From contig JAYZCG010000026.1 of assembly GCA_036338435.1 (NCBI GenBank), positions 16,726-80,725 of the forward strand: DNA of 64,000 bases, in the 5' to 3' direction. The DNA is from JAPYTY01 sp036338435. Lineage in GTDB: Bacteria > Acidobacteriota > UBA6911 > RPQK01 > JADFOI01. Below, one piece after another: positions 52,046 to 60,098 of the stretch. Under the pieces are notes generated by a model. That model saw nothing but the letters and a program-made list of their open reading frames with translations, made no database searches and had not been told where the DNA came from. Both the position numbers and the translations under genes were made by a program. Position 1 is the stretch's first letter. Every line of letters starts with the position of its first letter.

Positions 52046-52957
52046 ATGCGTTTATGTCTTACGGGTGGAACCGGATTGATAGGCCAAGAGCTGTATTCTG
52101 TTTTGGAACAGGACCGACATGAGATTGTGGCTCTTACTCGAAGTCCTGAGAAGGCGCGCCGCAAATTACCCTCTGCGCACTGCATTACCTGGGATGCTAA
52201 TTCTACCCTGACCTCTCAGCCTGCATTGGAAGGTTTGGATGGGGTAATTCATTTGGCAGGAGAACCCATTGCTGCAGGACGTTGGACTGCTAGGCGTAAA
52301 GCTAACATCCGTGATAGCCGTGTAGTGGGGACCCGGAATTTGGTAGAACTACTTTGTCAGTTACAAGATCCGCCTAGGGTTTTAGTCAGTGGATCTGCTA
52401 TTGGATATTATGGAGATAGGGCGGATGAAAGGCTAGAAGAAGATGCGTTACCAGCCGATGATTTTTTGGGCCAGGCATGTAGGGAGTGGGAGGATGAGGC
52501 ACAGCAAGCGACTAAATGTGGAATCAGGGTTGTACAACTCCGAACAGGCTTAGTGCTCTCAACTCGTGGGGGTGTATTGCCACAGATGCTAACCCCATTT
52601 AAGATGTTTCTCGGTGGGCCTTTGGCCAGTGGACAACAGTGGATGTCATGGATTCACATCCAGGATCAAGTTAGAGCTATCCAGCATGTGCTATTCAATC
52701 AAGAGTGCACAGGACCAGTAAATCTTACAGCCCCTAGTCCGGTCACTAATGGGGAGTTCACCAAAGTACTAGCAAGTGTGTTGAAGCGCCCATCTATTTT
52801 CCGGGTGCCAAAGTCGATCCTAATACTATTGCTTGGAGAGTTAGCTGAAACTCTGCTGCTTAGAGGGCAGCGTGTTCTTCCCAGGAAACTGCAAGAATCT
52901 GGCTATGAATTTAAGTATCCGTATCTGAAGGAAGCGCTGCTAGATCTTCTTAATTGA
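52046..52957 (+). CDS. TIGR01777 family sugar-nucleotide-epimerase-like protein
   Basis: 303 residues from ATG 52046, with GAGGGG just upstream (an in-frame TTG at 52034 is within that site). Extended SDR: GGTGLIG at the N terminus, GVIHLAGEPIAAGRWT, SGSAIGYYGDR and a DUF1731 C-terminal helix pair (VLPRKLQESGYEF). This family, related to cell division inhibitor SulA homologues of E. coli YfcH type, has no proven reaction. It follows tRNA-Gln by 38 bases. Confidence 0.88.
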   Translation: MRLCLTGGTGLIGQELYSVLEQDRHEIVALTRSPEKARRKLPSAHCITWDANSTLTSQPALEGLDGVIHLAGEPIAAGRWTARRKANIRDSRVVGTRNLVELLCQLQDPPRVLVSGSAIGYYGDRADERLEEDALPADDFLGQACREWEDEAQQATKCGIRVVQLRTGLVLSTRGGVLPQMLTPFKMFLGGPLASGQQWMSWIHIQDQVRAIQHVLFNQECTGPVNLTAPSPVTNGEFTKVLASVLKRPSIFRVPKSILILLLGELAETLLLRGQRVLPRKLQESGYEFKYPYLKEALLDLLN

Positions 52958-53071
52958 ACGTTAAAATAACTTGTGAGATTTAGAGTATGTAGGCATGGTC
53001 TTTGCTTACTTACGGATGCTGCGTACATGCACAGGTGTATTTCGTAGTTTAAAACTAGCGAACATGAAGGT

Positions 53072-53105
53072 ACAGCATCGAACCATTCTCTCAGTTCGAT
53101 GCTGT
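53072..53105. repeat. Perfect 12-bp inverted repeat with 10-base loop
   Basis: The arms ACAGCATCGAAC (53072-53083) and GTTCGATGCTGT (53094-53105) pair in full around the loop CATTCTCTCA. It lies between convergent genes, 115 bases after the epimerase stop and about 128 bases after the SOD stop. No T-run follows on either strand, so it is not a textbook intrinsic terminator. It could still stop or protect both messages, or bind a dimeric regulator. Confidence 0.75.
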
Positions 53106-53232
53106 CCAAGACCCGGAGGTCGATACTCTGTTTCCTTAAATTCTAGATACAAGAAGCAGCATAAAACGAGCGAAAGCAGTACCTAGGCCTTTGGAGTCGG
53201 TTTTGTCTGTCGCGAGGGCAAATGTTAGTGAT

Positions 53233-53802
53233 CTAGAGGCCTAGGATTACTCCACAGGCGACCCGTGGTCCCGCATTGCCAGTGGGTTGTCCAAAATCAT
53301 CTTCTTTGGCATGAACGATGACTGCTCTACCCAAAATGGAAGAGGGACCTTCTGACAGCGTGATGAAGTCAACACCGATTGATAGGTGAGCATTGCCTTC
53401 TTCATCAGCCTCAACATTTCCAAGATCACCGGAATGGTGCAACTCTGCGTCCGGTGCTCCATGCTCAGTTTCCTCAGGATTAAAATGTCCTCCTGCACTG
53501 GTACCATCCGCAGCACTGCAATCGCCTATTCCGTGGATATGAAATCCATGTTTGCCCGGTGTTAGACCTGTAATATGGGCATGGATACTCACTAGTCCAT
53601 CAGCTTCTTCAAAATTCACAGTACCATTTGCTGTATTGCCTTCAGTGGCTTGCAAATTTGCAATAGCAGTTTTAGCTTGTGATTCTGGTTCTGCAGCGGA
53701 TGTTTCCTCGGCGGGGGCAGCTTCTTCGGCAGCCGGGGCACAGTAGGCGCCAAAAAGAGCGACAAAAAATACAATAGCAACAAGTAAACTAAGTTTAGAC
53801 AT
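53233..53802 (-). CDS. sodC: Cu/Zn superoxide dismutase, exported
   Basis: 189 residues from ATG 53802, with GAGGAT upstream; a longer in-frame start at 53835 is less likely. A hydrophobic leader (FFVALFGAYC) is followed by an Ala/Glu-rich linker of about 30 residues, then the SOD domain. Metal ligands are in HGFHIHG, CSAADG-HFNPEE, LHHSGDLGN and GRAVIVHAKEDDFGQP, and the end is ACGVILGL. It disproportionates superoxide outside the cytoplasm. The leader Cys context is GAYC rather than a standard lipobox, so lipidation is uncertain. It is 39 bases downstream of the His-rich repeat gene. Confidence 0.93.
   Translation of the reverse strand: MSKLSLLVAIVFFVALFGAYCAPAAEEAAPAEETSAAEPESQAKTAIANLQATEGNTANGTVNFEEADGLVSIHAHITGLTPGKHGFHIHGIGDCSAADGTSAGGHFNPEETEHGAPDAELHHSGDLGNVEADEEGNAHLSIGVDFITLSEGPSSILGRAVIVHAKEDDFGQPTGNAGPRVACGVILGL
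53720..53756 (-). repeat. Leader segment shared with the neighbouring His-rich gene
   Basis: This 37-base stretch of the SOD gene matches 54011-54047 at 33 of 37 positions. It encodes the end of the leader and the first linker residues (FGAYCAPAAEE here, FGTYCAPATEE in the neighbour). The copies are about 290 bases apart in the same orientation. Local duplication is the simplest reading. Confidence 0.7.
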
Positions 53803-53841
53803 ACTCAATATCCTCAAGGTAGGAGTGACACTCAATGGTTG

Positions 53842-54093
53842 TTAGTTTTCGGACTCATCTTCAGCAGCTTCTTCGCCATGACCAGCTCCTTCACCATGAC
53901 CAGCTCCTTCGCCATGACCAGCTCCTTCGCCATGACCAGCTCCTTCGCCATGACCAGCTTCTTCGTCATGACCAGCTTCTTCGCCATGACCAGCTTCTTC
54001 AACAGCAGGAGCTTCTTCGGTGGCCGGAGCACAGTAGGTGCCAAAAAAGATTGTCAAAAAGAAAATACTAGAAAACAAAATAGGCTTAAACAT
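53842..54093 (-). CDS. Small exported His-rich hexapeptide-repeat protein
   Basis: 83 residues. ATG 54093 is set by GGAGGG about 8 bases upstream. The leader IFFLTIFFGTYC is followed by CAPATEEAPAVEE and seven near-identical hexapeptides of the form AGHGEG, AGHGEE or AGHDEE (14-56 residues from the end), then an acidic tail EDESEN. Each repeat has a His next to acidic and Gly residues, suitable for binding copper or zinc. It is encoded directly upstream of sodC on the same strand and shares its leader, so a metal-delivery or storage role beside SOD is inferred. I know of no named family. Confidence 0.75.
   Translation of the reverse strand: MFKPILFSSIFFLTIFFGTYCAPATEEAPAVEEAGHGEEAGHDEEAGHGEGAGHGEGAGHGEGAGHGEGAGHGEEAAEDESEN
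53869..53994 (-). repeat. 18-base tandem array, 7 copies
   Basis: Seven direct copies of an 18-base unit, about GGTCATGGCGAAGGAGCT on the minus strand, encode the AGHGEG hexapeptides. Differences among copies are single bases at the 4th, 11th and 14th positions, and two copies encode Glu-Glu instead of Glu-Gly. The near identity points to recent expansion by slippage, so the copy number probably varies between strains. Confidence 0.85.
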
Positions 54094-54220
54094 ATACAAT
54101 ACCCTCCCTCAAACTCACCCATTATAGAAGGAATTTCACTGGCTGCAAGTTCTTTTAGTGGCTCAACACATACCTTTTACTTTTCTGCAGGCAGCACTTT
54201 TGATGCTGGATGTTTTTGCC

Positions 54221-55171
54221 TTAATACATTTGTGCTATTTCTTTGGAATCCCGTCGAACCTTGTCGATGAGTTCGACCGGCGAGAGAGGTTTTGCATGTG
54301 GTGCAAAGCTCAGGACTAGTCGTGATGGGTATTCGAGCGTTTCACTAGCAAGGGTTAGTATTATGCCCCCATCTTTTTTTGTGCTGGTCGCAGAGGATCC
54401 CCATCGTTCTTTAATCCAAGGAGCCACCTGGGGAGCAAAGTAGATCTCAACCTTGTTATGTCCCATGGATTTAAGAAAATTATCTTTATACTTATTGATG
54501 TCCAGGTTTTGTGGCGTGGGGAAACCTTGCTGATGTAATTTAACGGAGAGGATACGTTCAAATTTAAAAGTTCGCACGTCTTTTCGCATCTCACAATGTG
54601 CGGTAAGGTACCAATAGCCTAAGTTTTTCATAAGAAAGTAAGGGTGAACAACTCGCTGGCTTGTTTCATCTCGGGTTAATGAGTAGTAATCGATCGAGGT
54701 TTTCTGGTGTTCTTCAACGGCTTGACGGAGAAGAGTGAAATGTTGAGAAATAGGGCGCGAAGGTTGATCCAAGACAATGCGATCTTCTAGGCGGGCGGTG
54801 GGGTCAACAGACGTGGAAATTGCTTTCTCAATAGTTTGTTTCAGCGACTGAATAGTCTTTGGATCCACTTCAGGATCCAAGAGCTTTAAGGAAATCAGCA
54901 GTGCCAGAGCTTCGGGTCGTGTGAAGCGTAGTGGGCGGTTTAGCATTTGGTCGTACTCGATGTAGACTTTTTGTTCTTCTACGTAGATGTCAACGTAGTC
55001 GTCGGGTCGAAATGGAGGTTTACCAATGAGAAGTATGAAATCCAGCTCTTTCATCAAGTCCTTTGGACGCATCCCGACGCGTTCAGACAATTCTGCAATA
55101 GGAATGCCCTGGTTTTTTGAGACATAGCTTAGGATGGAAAGGATGCGGTTAATTCGCTCTGTCACGTTCAT
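54221..55171 (-). CDS. WYL-domain transcriptional regulator (PafC-like)
   Basis: 316 residues: N-terminal helix-turn-helix (about 1-60, ELSERVGMRPKDLMKEL), a middle region, and a WYL domain in the second half (SIDYYSLTRDE ... HPYFLMKNLGYWYLTAHCE). Its ATG overlaps the stop of the preceding WYL gene by 4 bases (ATGA), so the two are translated together. In actinobacteria PafB and PafC, a similar pair, jointly activate DNA repair genes. The same role here is inferred from the arrangement only. Confidence 0.85.
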   Translation of the reverse strand: MNVTERINRILSILSYVSKNQGIPIAELSERVGMRPKDLMKELDFILLIGKPPFRPDDYVDIYVEEQKVYIEYDQMLNRPLRFTRPEALALLISLKLLDPEVDPKTIQSLKQTIEKAISTSVDPTARLEDRIVLDQPSRPISQHFTLLRQAVEEHQKTSIDYYSLTRDETSQRVVHPYFLMKNLGYWYLTAHCEMRKDVRTFKFERILSVKLHQQGFPTPQNLDINKYKDNFLKSMGHNKVEIYFAPQVAPWIKERWGSSATSTKKDGGIILTLASETLEYPSRLVLSFAPHAKPLSPVELIDKVRRDSKEIAQMY

Positions 55172-56124
55172 ATTAAACTCCCAAGGACCTCGCGCAGTTC
55201 GTCCTGTATTTCTTCGGGAGATAATATTTTCACATCGGTTTTCTGAGATAGAACCCAGGAGATCAGACCTGATCTGTTGGTGACATTTAATTCAAAGACA
55301 GCTTCATTTGTTTGTTTGGCCATTGCAAGCTGTGGTCTGAGTTCTGGCAAGCGGTGAGCTGAAACCTCTATTGTTACCTGGATAGGGTCGTGTAAAGCTA
55401 GTTCCCATTGTTGCTGGTTCTGGTATTGTTTCACGGAAAACTCAGCCGGGATTTCATAGTCTGGGGTTCCTGGGCGACGGGAATGTATAGTCATGCCCTT
55501 GATTCTAGTTACTACAAATGAACGTAAGTTTGCTCGAGTATGGTCCCATCCAACCAGTGTCCAACTGCCTCTCCTGAAGATCAGTCCGTATGGATCCACT
55601 TGACGCCTAGACGTTTTACCGGTTGAGAAGGCGTGGTAGACAAATTTCACAGTCTTCCTACGATCCAGAGCATCCTGAATTTGACTGACCCACTTTGAAC
55701 GACCTGATCCATCTTTGCCCCCGTAGGTTATGGTGATTTCTTCAGGGGGAGGGCTGATGTAATCATTTATGCTGGTGATTTTGTGGAGTGCAGATTCAAG
55801 TTGAGCGCGGTAGGGAAAATCCTTTTGTTCTAAAACGGCACTAGCTGAAAGCATAAGAAGAGAAGACTCCTGGGGGCTAAAACGAACCTCAGGTAGGAAG
55901 AGGCGTTCTTTTTCGATGCTGTAACCTGCTCCACTATGGTAGTCAATTGGAATACCCAGGGAGATAAGTTCCGCTTTATCACGTTCAAATTTTCTTTGAT
56001 TAGATTCCTCGACCCCTTTCGAATAGTCTTGGGGGAAGTGGTTTTTAATCTCCTGCCAGGATACGGGGTCTCGGGCGTTGAGCAAATAAGTGATCAAGTC
56101 CAGTAGTCGTTCTGTCCGGTTCAC
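55168..56124 (-). CDS. WYL-domain transcriptional regulator (PafB-like)
   Basis: 318 residues from a GTG start at 56124. HTH domain (about 1-75, with DKAELISLGIPIDY typical of the DeoR-like WYL group), then a WYL domain with HPYGLIFRRGSW-like VDPYGLIFRRGSWTLVGWD. It overlaps the partner at 54221 by 4 bases. The typical partner genes of actinobacterial PafBC (prcBA, pafA) are not in the window. It is divergent from the ferredoxin gene. Confidence 0.85.
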   Translation of the reverse strand: MNRTERLLDLITYLLNARDPVSWQEIKNHFPQDYSKGVEESNQRKFERDKAELISLGIPIDYHSGAGYSIEKERLFLPEVRFSPQESSLLMLSASAVLEQKDFPYRAQLESALHKITSINDYISPPPEEITITYGGKDGSGRSKWVSQIQDALDRRKTVKFVYHAFSTGKTSRRQVDPYGLIFRRGSWTLVGWDHTRANLRSFVVTRIKGMTIHSRRPGTPDYEIPAEFSVKQYQNQQQWELALHDPIQVTIEVSAHRLPELRPQLAMAKQTNEAVFELNVTNRSGLISWVLSQKTDVKILSPEEIQDELREVLGSLI

Positions 56125-56216
56125 AGATGTAGTTTAGGAGAACCCATATGAGGGGTCAACTAACCCTTTTTTCTCAAGGAGGATCTTTGGGGTAAGATGG
56201 TGGTGTATATGGTTTG

Positions 56217-56243
56217 TTGACTGCAAATAATTTTTACTATATT
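56217..56243 (+). promoter_or_regulatory. Candidate promoter of the ferredoxin gene
   Basis: TTGACT (56217-56222) and TATATT (56238-56243) with a 15-base spacer, shorter than the preferred 17. Position is right, 37 bases before the ATG. Only a possibility. Confidence 0.3.
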
Positions 56244-56279
56244 TGAGGGGGCGTACAGAAAGGAAAGGAAGTGTGACCG

Positions 56280-56546
56280 ATGACTTTTATTATTTGCGAG
56301 CCCTGTATTGGAACTAAAGATACGGCTTGTGTTGATGCTTGTCCTGTAGATTGTATTCATCCCCGCAGCGACGAAAAGGAATTTGAACCAGAAACTATGC
56401 TGTATATCGACCCGGAAGAGTGCATCGATTGTGGCGCGTGTGTACCGGAATGTCCTGTTGAAGCAATTTTCCCAGAAGACGAAGTTCCAGAGCAGTGGAC
56501 TGAGTATATTGACATGAATTATGAATGGTACGGGCAGAAAAAATGA
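56280..56546 (+). CDS. 7Fe ferredoxin (3Fe-4S and 4Fe-4S)
   Basis: 88 residues. Small soluble electron carrier. The first site C9-x7-C17-x3-C21-Pro and the second C48-x2-C51-x2-C54-x3-C58-Pro are the 7Fe pattern seen in aerobic bacteria. The acidic segment between them (SDEKEFEPETMLYIDPEE) is typical. GGAAAGGAAG precedes the ATG. Partner enzyme not apparent. Confidence 0.93.
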   Translation: MTFIICEPCIGTKDTACVDACPVDCIHPRSDEKEFEPETMLYIDPEECIDCGACVPECPVEAIFPEDEVPEQWTEYIDMNYEWYGQKK

Positions 56547-56666
56547 GCTCTGCACATACGGTCGTGAGAAATACCATAGGAGGCCCATCAACAATCAGCC
56601 CTTGATGTTGTATTGTTTTTGTCCCGCTATCGCTACTTTTTAACTAGTGCAAAAGTCGAATGACAA

Positions 56667-58448
56667 ATGACAAATGTGGATTGGGCTATTGTCGTTGTTT
56701 ATTTCCTGCTAAGTTTTGGTGTCGCAGCTTACTATTCTAAACGTGCAGGAAAAGGCACGGGTGAATTTTTTCTCTCTGGTCGAAATCTCCCCTGGTGGTT
56801 AGCAGGAACATCGATGGTGGCAACGACCTTCGCGGCAGACACGCCTTTAGCTATTACTGAAATAGTGGCAAAGAATGGTATTGCTGGCAATTGGTTGTGG
56901 TGGAATTTTCTATTTGGTTCAATGTTCACAACTTTTTTCTTTGCTAGATTGTGGAGGCGGGCAGATGTGCTTACCGACGTGGAATTTATAGAACTGCGTT
57001 ATTCAGGAAAACCAGCTTCTTTTCTGCGAGGGTTTCGGGCTCTTTACCTAGGACTATTTATAAACACTATAGTGATTGGGTGGGTAAACGTTGCTATGGC
57101 GGCAGTGTTGGTGGGCATGTTTGATATCCCCCAAGAAGAAGTTCGGTATTATATTTTTCTAGCCATGGCGTTTGTTGCTATTTATTCATCATTGTCAGGC
57201 CTTTGGGGTGTTGTAGTTACTGATATACTTCAGTTTATAGTTGCAATGTCTGGAACCCTTATTTTGGCTATCATCGTGATTCGTTTACCTCAGATCGGGG
57301 GTATAGATGGACTCAAGAGCCAGTTACCCGAGTCAATATTTAGATTTACTCCCACAATTGGTTTAGGTGCGGAAAGGATGGCATTCGAAGGAGTACTGAT
57401 TTTGAGTGTAAGTGCTTTTGTTGCGTATATCTTCATCCAATGGTGGGCCGCATGGTATCCAGGTGCAGAACCTGGAGGAGGTGGATATATTGCTCAACGG
57501 ATGATGTCATCCCGAGATGAAAAACACGCTTTGTTAGCAACTCTCTGGTTCAATATCGCCCATTTTTGTTTGCGACCCTGGCCATGGATTTTGGTGGGAC
57601 TGGCTAGTCTGGTGCTGTATCCAGAACTAGAGCTAGCTGACAAGAAGCTAGGCTACGTGTACGCCATGCGCGATTTCCTGCCGGCGGGTTTCAAGGGACT
57701 ATTAGTAGCGGCCTTTTTTGCCGCGTATATGTCCACTGTTGCCACTCAGCTGAATTGGGGAACTTCCTATCTGGTAAATGATTTTTACCAAAGATTTATT
57801 CGACCTACCGCCACGGAAATGCATTACGTATTAGCTTCTAGAATTACCACCATGATTGTCATGATTGCTTCGATTTTGGTTACGTTGATTATCCAAACTA
57901 TTTCTGGAGCTTGGCAATTTGTAATCGAAGCTGGGGCAGGACTTGGCTTGGTTCTCATTTTGCGGTTTTACTGGTGGCGTATTAATGCCTGGAGTGAGGT
58001 TAGTGCTACAGTGATGCCCTTTTTCGTTTATGCCTGGATTAAAGGGTATACCGATATAACCTTTCCTGACTCACTCTTTTACATCGTGGGAATAACCACA
58101 TGTTTTTGGGTATTAATTACTTTTGTAACTGCACCCGTCAACGAACAACATCTGATTAAATTTTATCAACGCGTTTATCCGGGGGGAGTGGGTTGGAGGA
58201 AGATTTCTGCACAAGTATCTGGGGTTAAAAAGAACCCTGATTTTTCATGGTTGTTTCTGGACTGGATCTGTGGAGTGATCCTGGTTTATATGATTCTATT
58301 CGGAGTAGGCAAAATTGTCTTGGGAAATGAGCTTCTGGGGATAACTTTTCTAGGTCTTGGCCTTGTTGCTGGTAGCATAATTTATTGGGATCTTTCTCGT
58401 CGCGGATGGAAAGATGTAACAGGTAAACACCAGTCGGATCAGGGATAA
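56667..58448 (+). CDS. Sodium:solute symporter family protein
   Basis: 593 residues with about 14 membrane helices. SSS family: GEFFLSGRNLPWWLAGTSMVATTFAADTPLAI, the Na-site region GLWGVVVTDILQF and AAFFAAYMSTVATQLNWG fit. It differs from the first SSS protein (5824) in subfamily and has no DUF4212 partner. Sugar or solute uptake driven by sodium is expected; substrate unknown. The region before the ATG has repeated ATGACAA and no ribosome site. Confidence 0.9.
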   Translation: MTNVDWAIVVVYFLLSFGVAAYYSKRAGKGTGEFFLSGRNLPWWLAGTSMVATTFAADTPLAITEIVAKNGIAGNWLWWNFLFGSMFTTFFFARLWRRADVLTDVEFIELRYSGKPASFLRGFRALYLGLFINTIVIGWVNVAMAAVLVGMFDIPQEEVRYYIFLAMAFVAIYSSLSGLWGVVVTDILQFIVAMSGTLILAIIVIRLPQIGGIDGLKSQLPESIFRFTPTIGLGAERMAFEGVLILSVSAFVAYIFIQWWAAWYPGAEPGGGGYIAQRMMSSRDEKHALLATLWFNIAHFCLRPWPWILVGLASLVLYPELELADKKLGYVYAMRDFLPAGFKGLLVAAFFAAYMSTVATQLNWGTSYLVNDFYQRFIRPTATEMHYVLASRITTMIVMIASILVTLIIQTISGAWQFVIEAGAGLGLVLILRFYWWRINAWSEVSATVMPFFVYAWIKGYTDITFPDSLFYIVGITTCFWVLITFVTAPVNEQHLIKFYQRVYPGGVGWRKISAQVSGVKKNPDFSWLFLDWICGVILVYMILFGVGKIVLGNELLGITFLGLGLVAGSIIYWDLSRRGWKDVTGKHQSDQG

Positions 58449-58521
58449 GTTTGCATTGTCAGTTTCTGCTAAGTTTTAATATTTACGTGAGTCTAATGAA
58501 CTGTCATATATCAGGAATTTC

Positions 58522-58959
58522 GTGGAAAAAATTGAGTTTTATACTGATTGCACATTGAGGGTGCGCTATGCTGAAACCGATCAGATGGGTGTGGCTCATC
58601 ATGGCAACTACCTAATATGGTTTGAAGTCGGGCGATCGGATTTTTGTCGTCAACATGGCTTTTCATACCAGCAGATGGAGCAAGAAAACCAACGATTTTT
58701 GAGGGTAGCAGAGAGCCAGTGTCGTTATTTGTTACCTCTTGAATACGATACTGAGTTTGTAGTCAGGACTAGGCTAAAAGCACTACGCCGAAGAACGACA
58801 ACTTTTCACTACCAATTGATTGACGTGGAGGGCGATAAAATCTATGCCGAAGGAGAGACCGTGCACGTGGTCACTGATGAGCAAGGCCGTCCGAGGAGTT
58901 TCCCCAAGCGTTTCTTTAAGTTGCTTGAAGCAGAAGGAGAATTAAGCGAAATTGTTTAG
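58522..58959 (+). CDS. Acyl-CoA thioesterase, YbgC/4-hydroxybenzoyl-CoA type
   Basis: 145 residues, a hot-dog-fold thioesterase. The catalytic Asp lies in RYAETDQMGVAHHGNYLIWFE near residue 20, followed by the RSDFCR motif. It releases CoA from acyl-CoA. GTG start with AGGA upstream. It lies between the symporter and the LpxL-like gene, 73 bases after the former; a metabolic link to the latter through acyl groups is possible only as inference. Confidence 0.88.
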   Translation: MEKIEFYTDCTLRVRYAETDQMGVAHHGNYLIWFEVGRSDFCRQHGFSYQQMEQENQRFLRVAESQCRYLLPLEYDTEFVVRTRLKALRRRTTTFHYQLIDVEGDKIYAEGETVHVVTDEQGRPRSFPKRFFKLLEAEGELSEIV

Positions 58960-59065
58960 GCAGTTTTCGCCATTGAATGATTCAAAAAACTAAATACATG
59001 ATTGCGATTCAGAGTAGTTGCACAGAGGACAACCGGATAGGTGTCAATTCCAAACTGCCAAAGCC

Positions 59066-59992
59066 ATGAAAACTTGTGCGCTTGCGTTGGACTGGATCAT
59101 CTATGCTGTGGCAAGGATCTTCCTGTTTTTAGTGGGTATTCTTCCACGTTTTGTGGCTTACCATGTTTGCGGGATCCTGGCTCTTGTGGTCTATGTTTTT
59201 GATCGAAAGCATCGCAAGATTGGCATGATCAATTTAAATATTGCTTTTCCAGAAAAGAAAAGGCAGTGGAAAAAAAGAATCTTGCGACATAGCTATCAAC
59301 AACTTGGGCATCAGGTGGTCGAGATTTCTCAAATGCCCTGGCTCACTCGACAGGACGTCTTGAATCGTGTTGAGTATGAAGAAGGAAGGGGTATTGAAAA
59401 TTACTTAAAGGTGCATGAGCAAGACCAGCCGGTACTGTTTATGACAGCTCATATGAGTTCCTGGGAGTTTTTACCCACTGCACACGCTTTCCACGGTTAT
59501 CCGCTTAGCTTCGTTGTGCGTCCTTTAGACAATCCTTTTTTAGAGAGTTGGGCCACGCAGTTACGCACTCGTTTAGGTAACCGTGTCATTCCTAAGAACA
59601 ACTCCATACGCCAAGTCTTAAAAACGCTCAGAGATGGTGGTGATGTCGGTTTACTGATAGATCAGAATAGTCAAGAAAGGGAAAGTGTTTATGTGCCGTT
59701 TTTTGGACATATGGCCTCAACTAATGCAGCATTGGCTACACTGGCCTTGAAGACATCGACTCCTATTGTGCCCGGTTTTATGTATCCTGCCTCCCGTCGA
59801 GGTCATTATGTTATTCGTTTCTATCCGCCAATTGAGTTGGTCAAAAGTGATGATTTGGAGCAAGATATTGTGAAAGGTACGACACTTTTAAATTGCTTTG
59901 TTGAGGAAATTATACGGGAGTATCCTCACTGTTGGCTGTGGGGACACCGACGTTTTCAAACACAATCAGATGGCCGCGATCTTTACAGGTAG
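59066..59992 (+). CDS. Lysophospholipid/lipid A acyltransferase (LpxL family)
   Basis: 308 residues from ATG 59066 (a TTG at 59018 lacks a better site). One N-terminal membrane anchor and the HxxxxE catalytic motif in HMSSWE; GDVGLLIDQNSQ, PGFMYPASRRG and LWGHRRF are family marks. It adds a secondary acyl chain to lipid A or a related lipid, which implies a Gram-negative envelope. Confidence 0.88.
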   Translation: MKTCALALDWIIYAVARIFLFLVGILPRFVAYHVCGILALVVYVFDRKHRKIGMINLNIAFPEKKRQWKKRILRHSYQQLGHQVVEISQMPWLTRQDVLNRVEYEEGRGIENYLKVHEQDQPVLFMTAHMSSWEFLPTAHAFHGYPLSFVVRPLDNPFLESWATQLRTRLGNRVIPKNNSIRQVLKTLRDGGDVGLLIDQNSQERESVYVPFFGHMASTNAALATLALKTSTPIVPGFMYPASRRGHYVIRFYPPIELVKSDDLEQDIVKGTTLLNCFVEEIIREYPHCWLWGHRRFQTQSDGRDLYR

Positions 59993-60098
59993 AGAAGTGT
60001 TTTTTATTGCTGAGGTGTCCAATGTCAGAACTTTGTTGTTAGTATGCACGAGGTGTTGAGCGGTCGTCTAAAGTAGAACTATGAAAGGAGAGGCGGTT

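Noticed and set aside
53182..53245. Inverted 9-base repeat CCTAGGCCT / AGGCCTAGG near the sodC stop
   Set aside because: The arms are themselves close to palindromic and 46 bases apart, and one arm lies in the sodC end; chance is likely.
53869..53994. Possible CRISPR array
   Set aside because: The units are contiguous with no spacers, and they are in frame inside a coding gene.
53835..54270. Plus-strand frames with repeats such as RHDQLL or AMTSSF
   Set aside because: They are the reverse reading of the 18-base coding repeat and have no ribosome site; the minus-strand frame has a leader and a good start.
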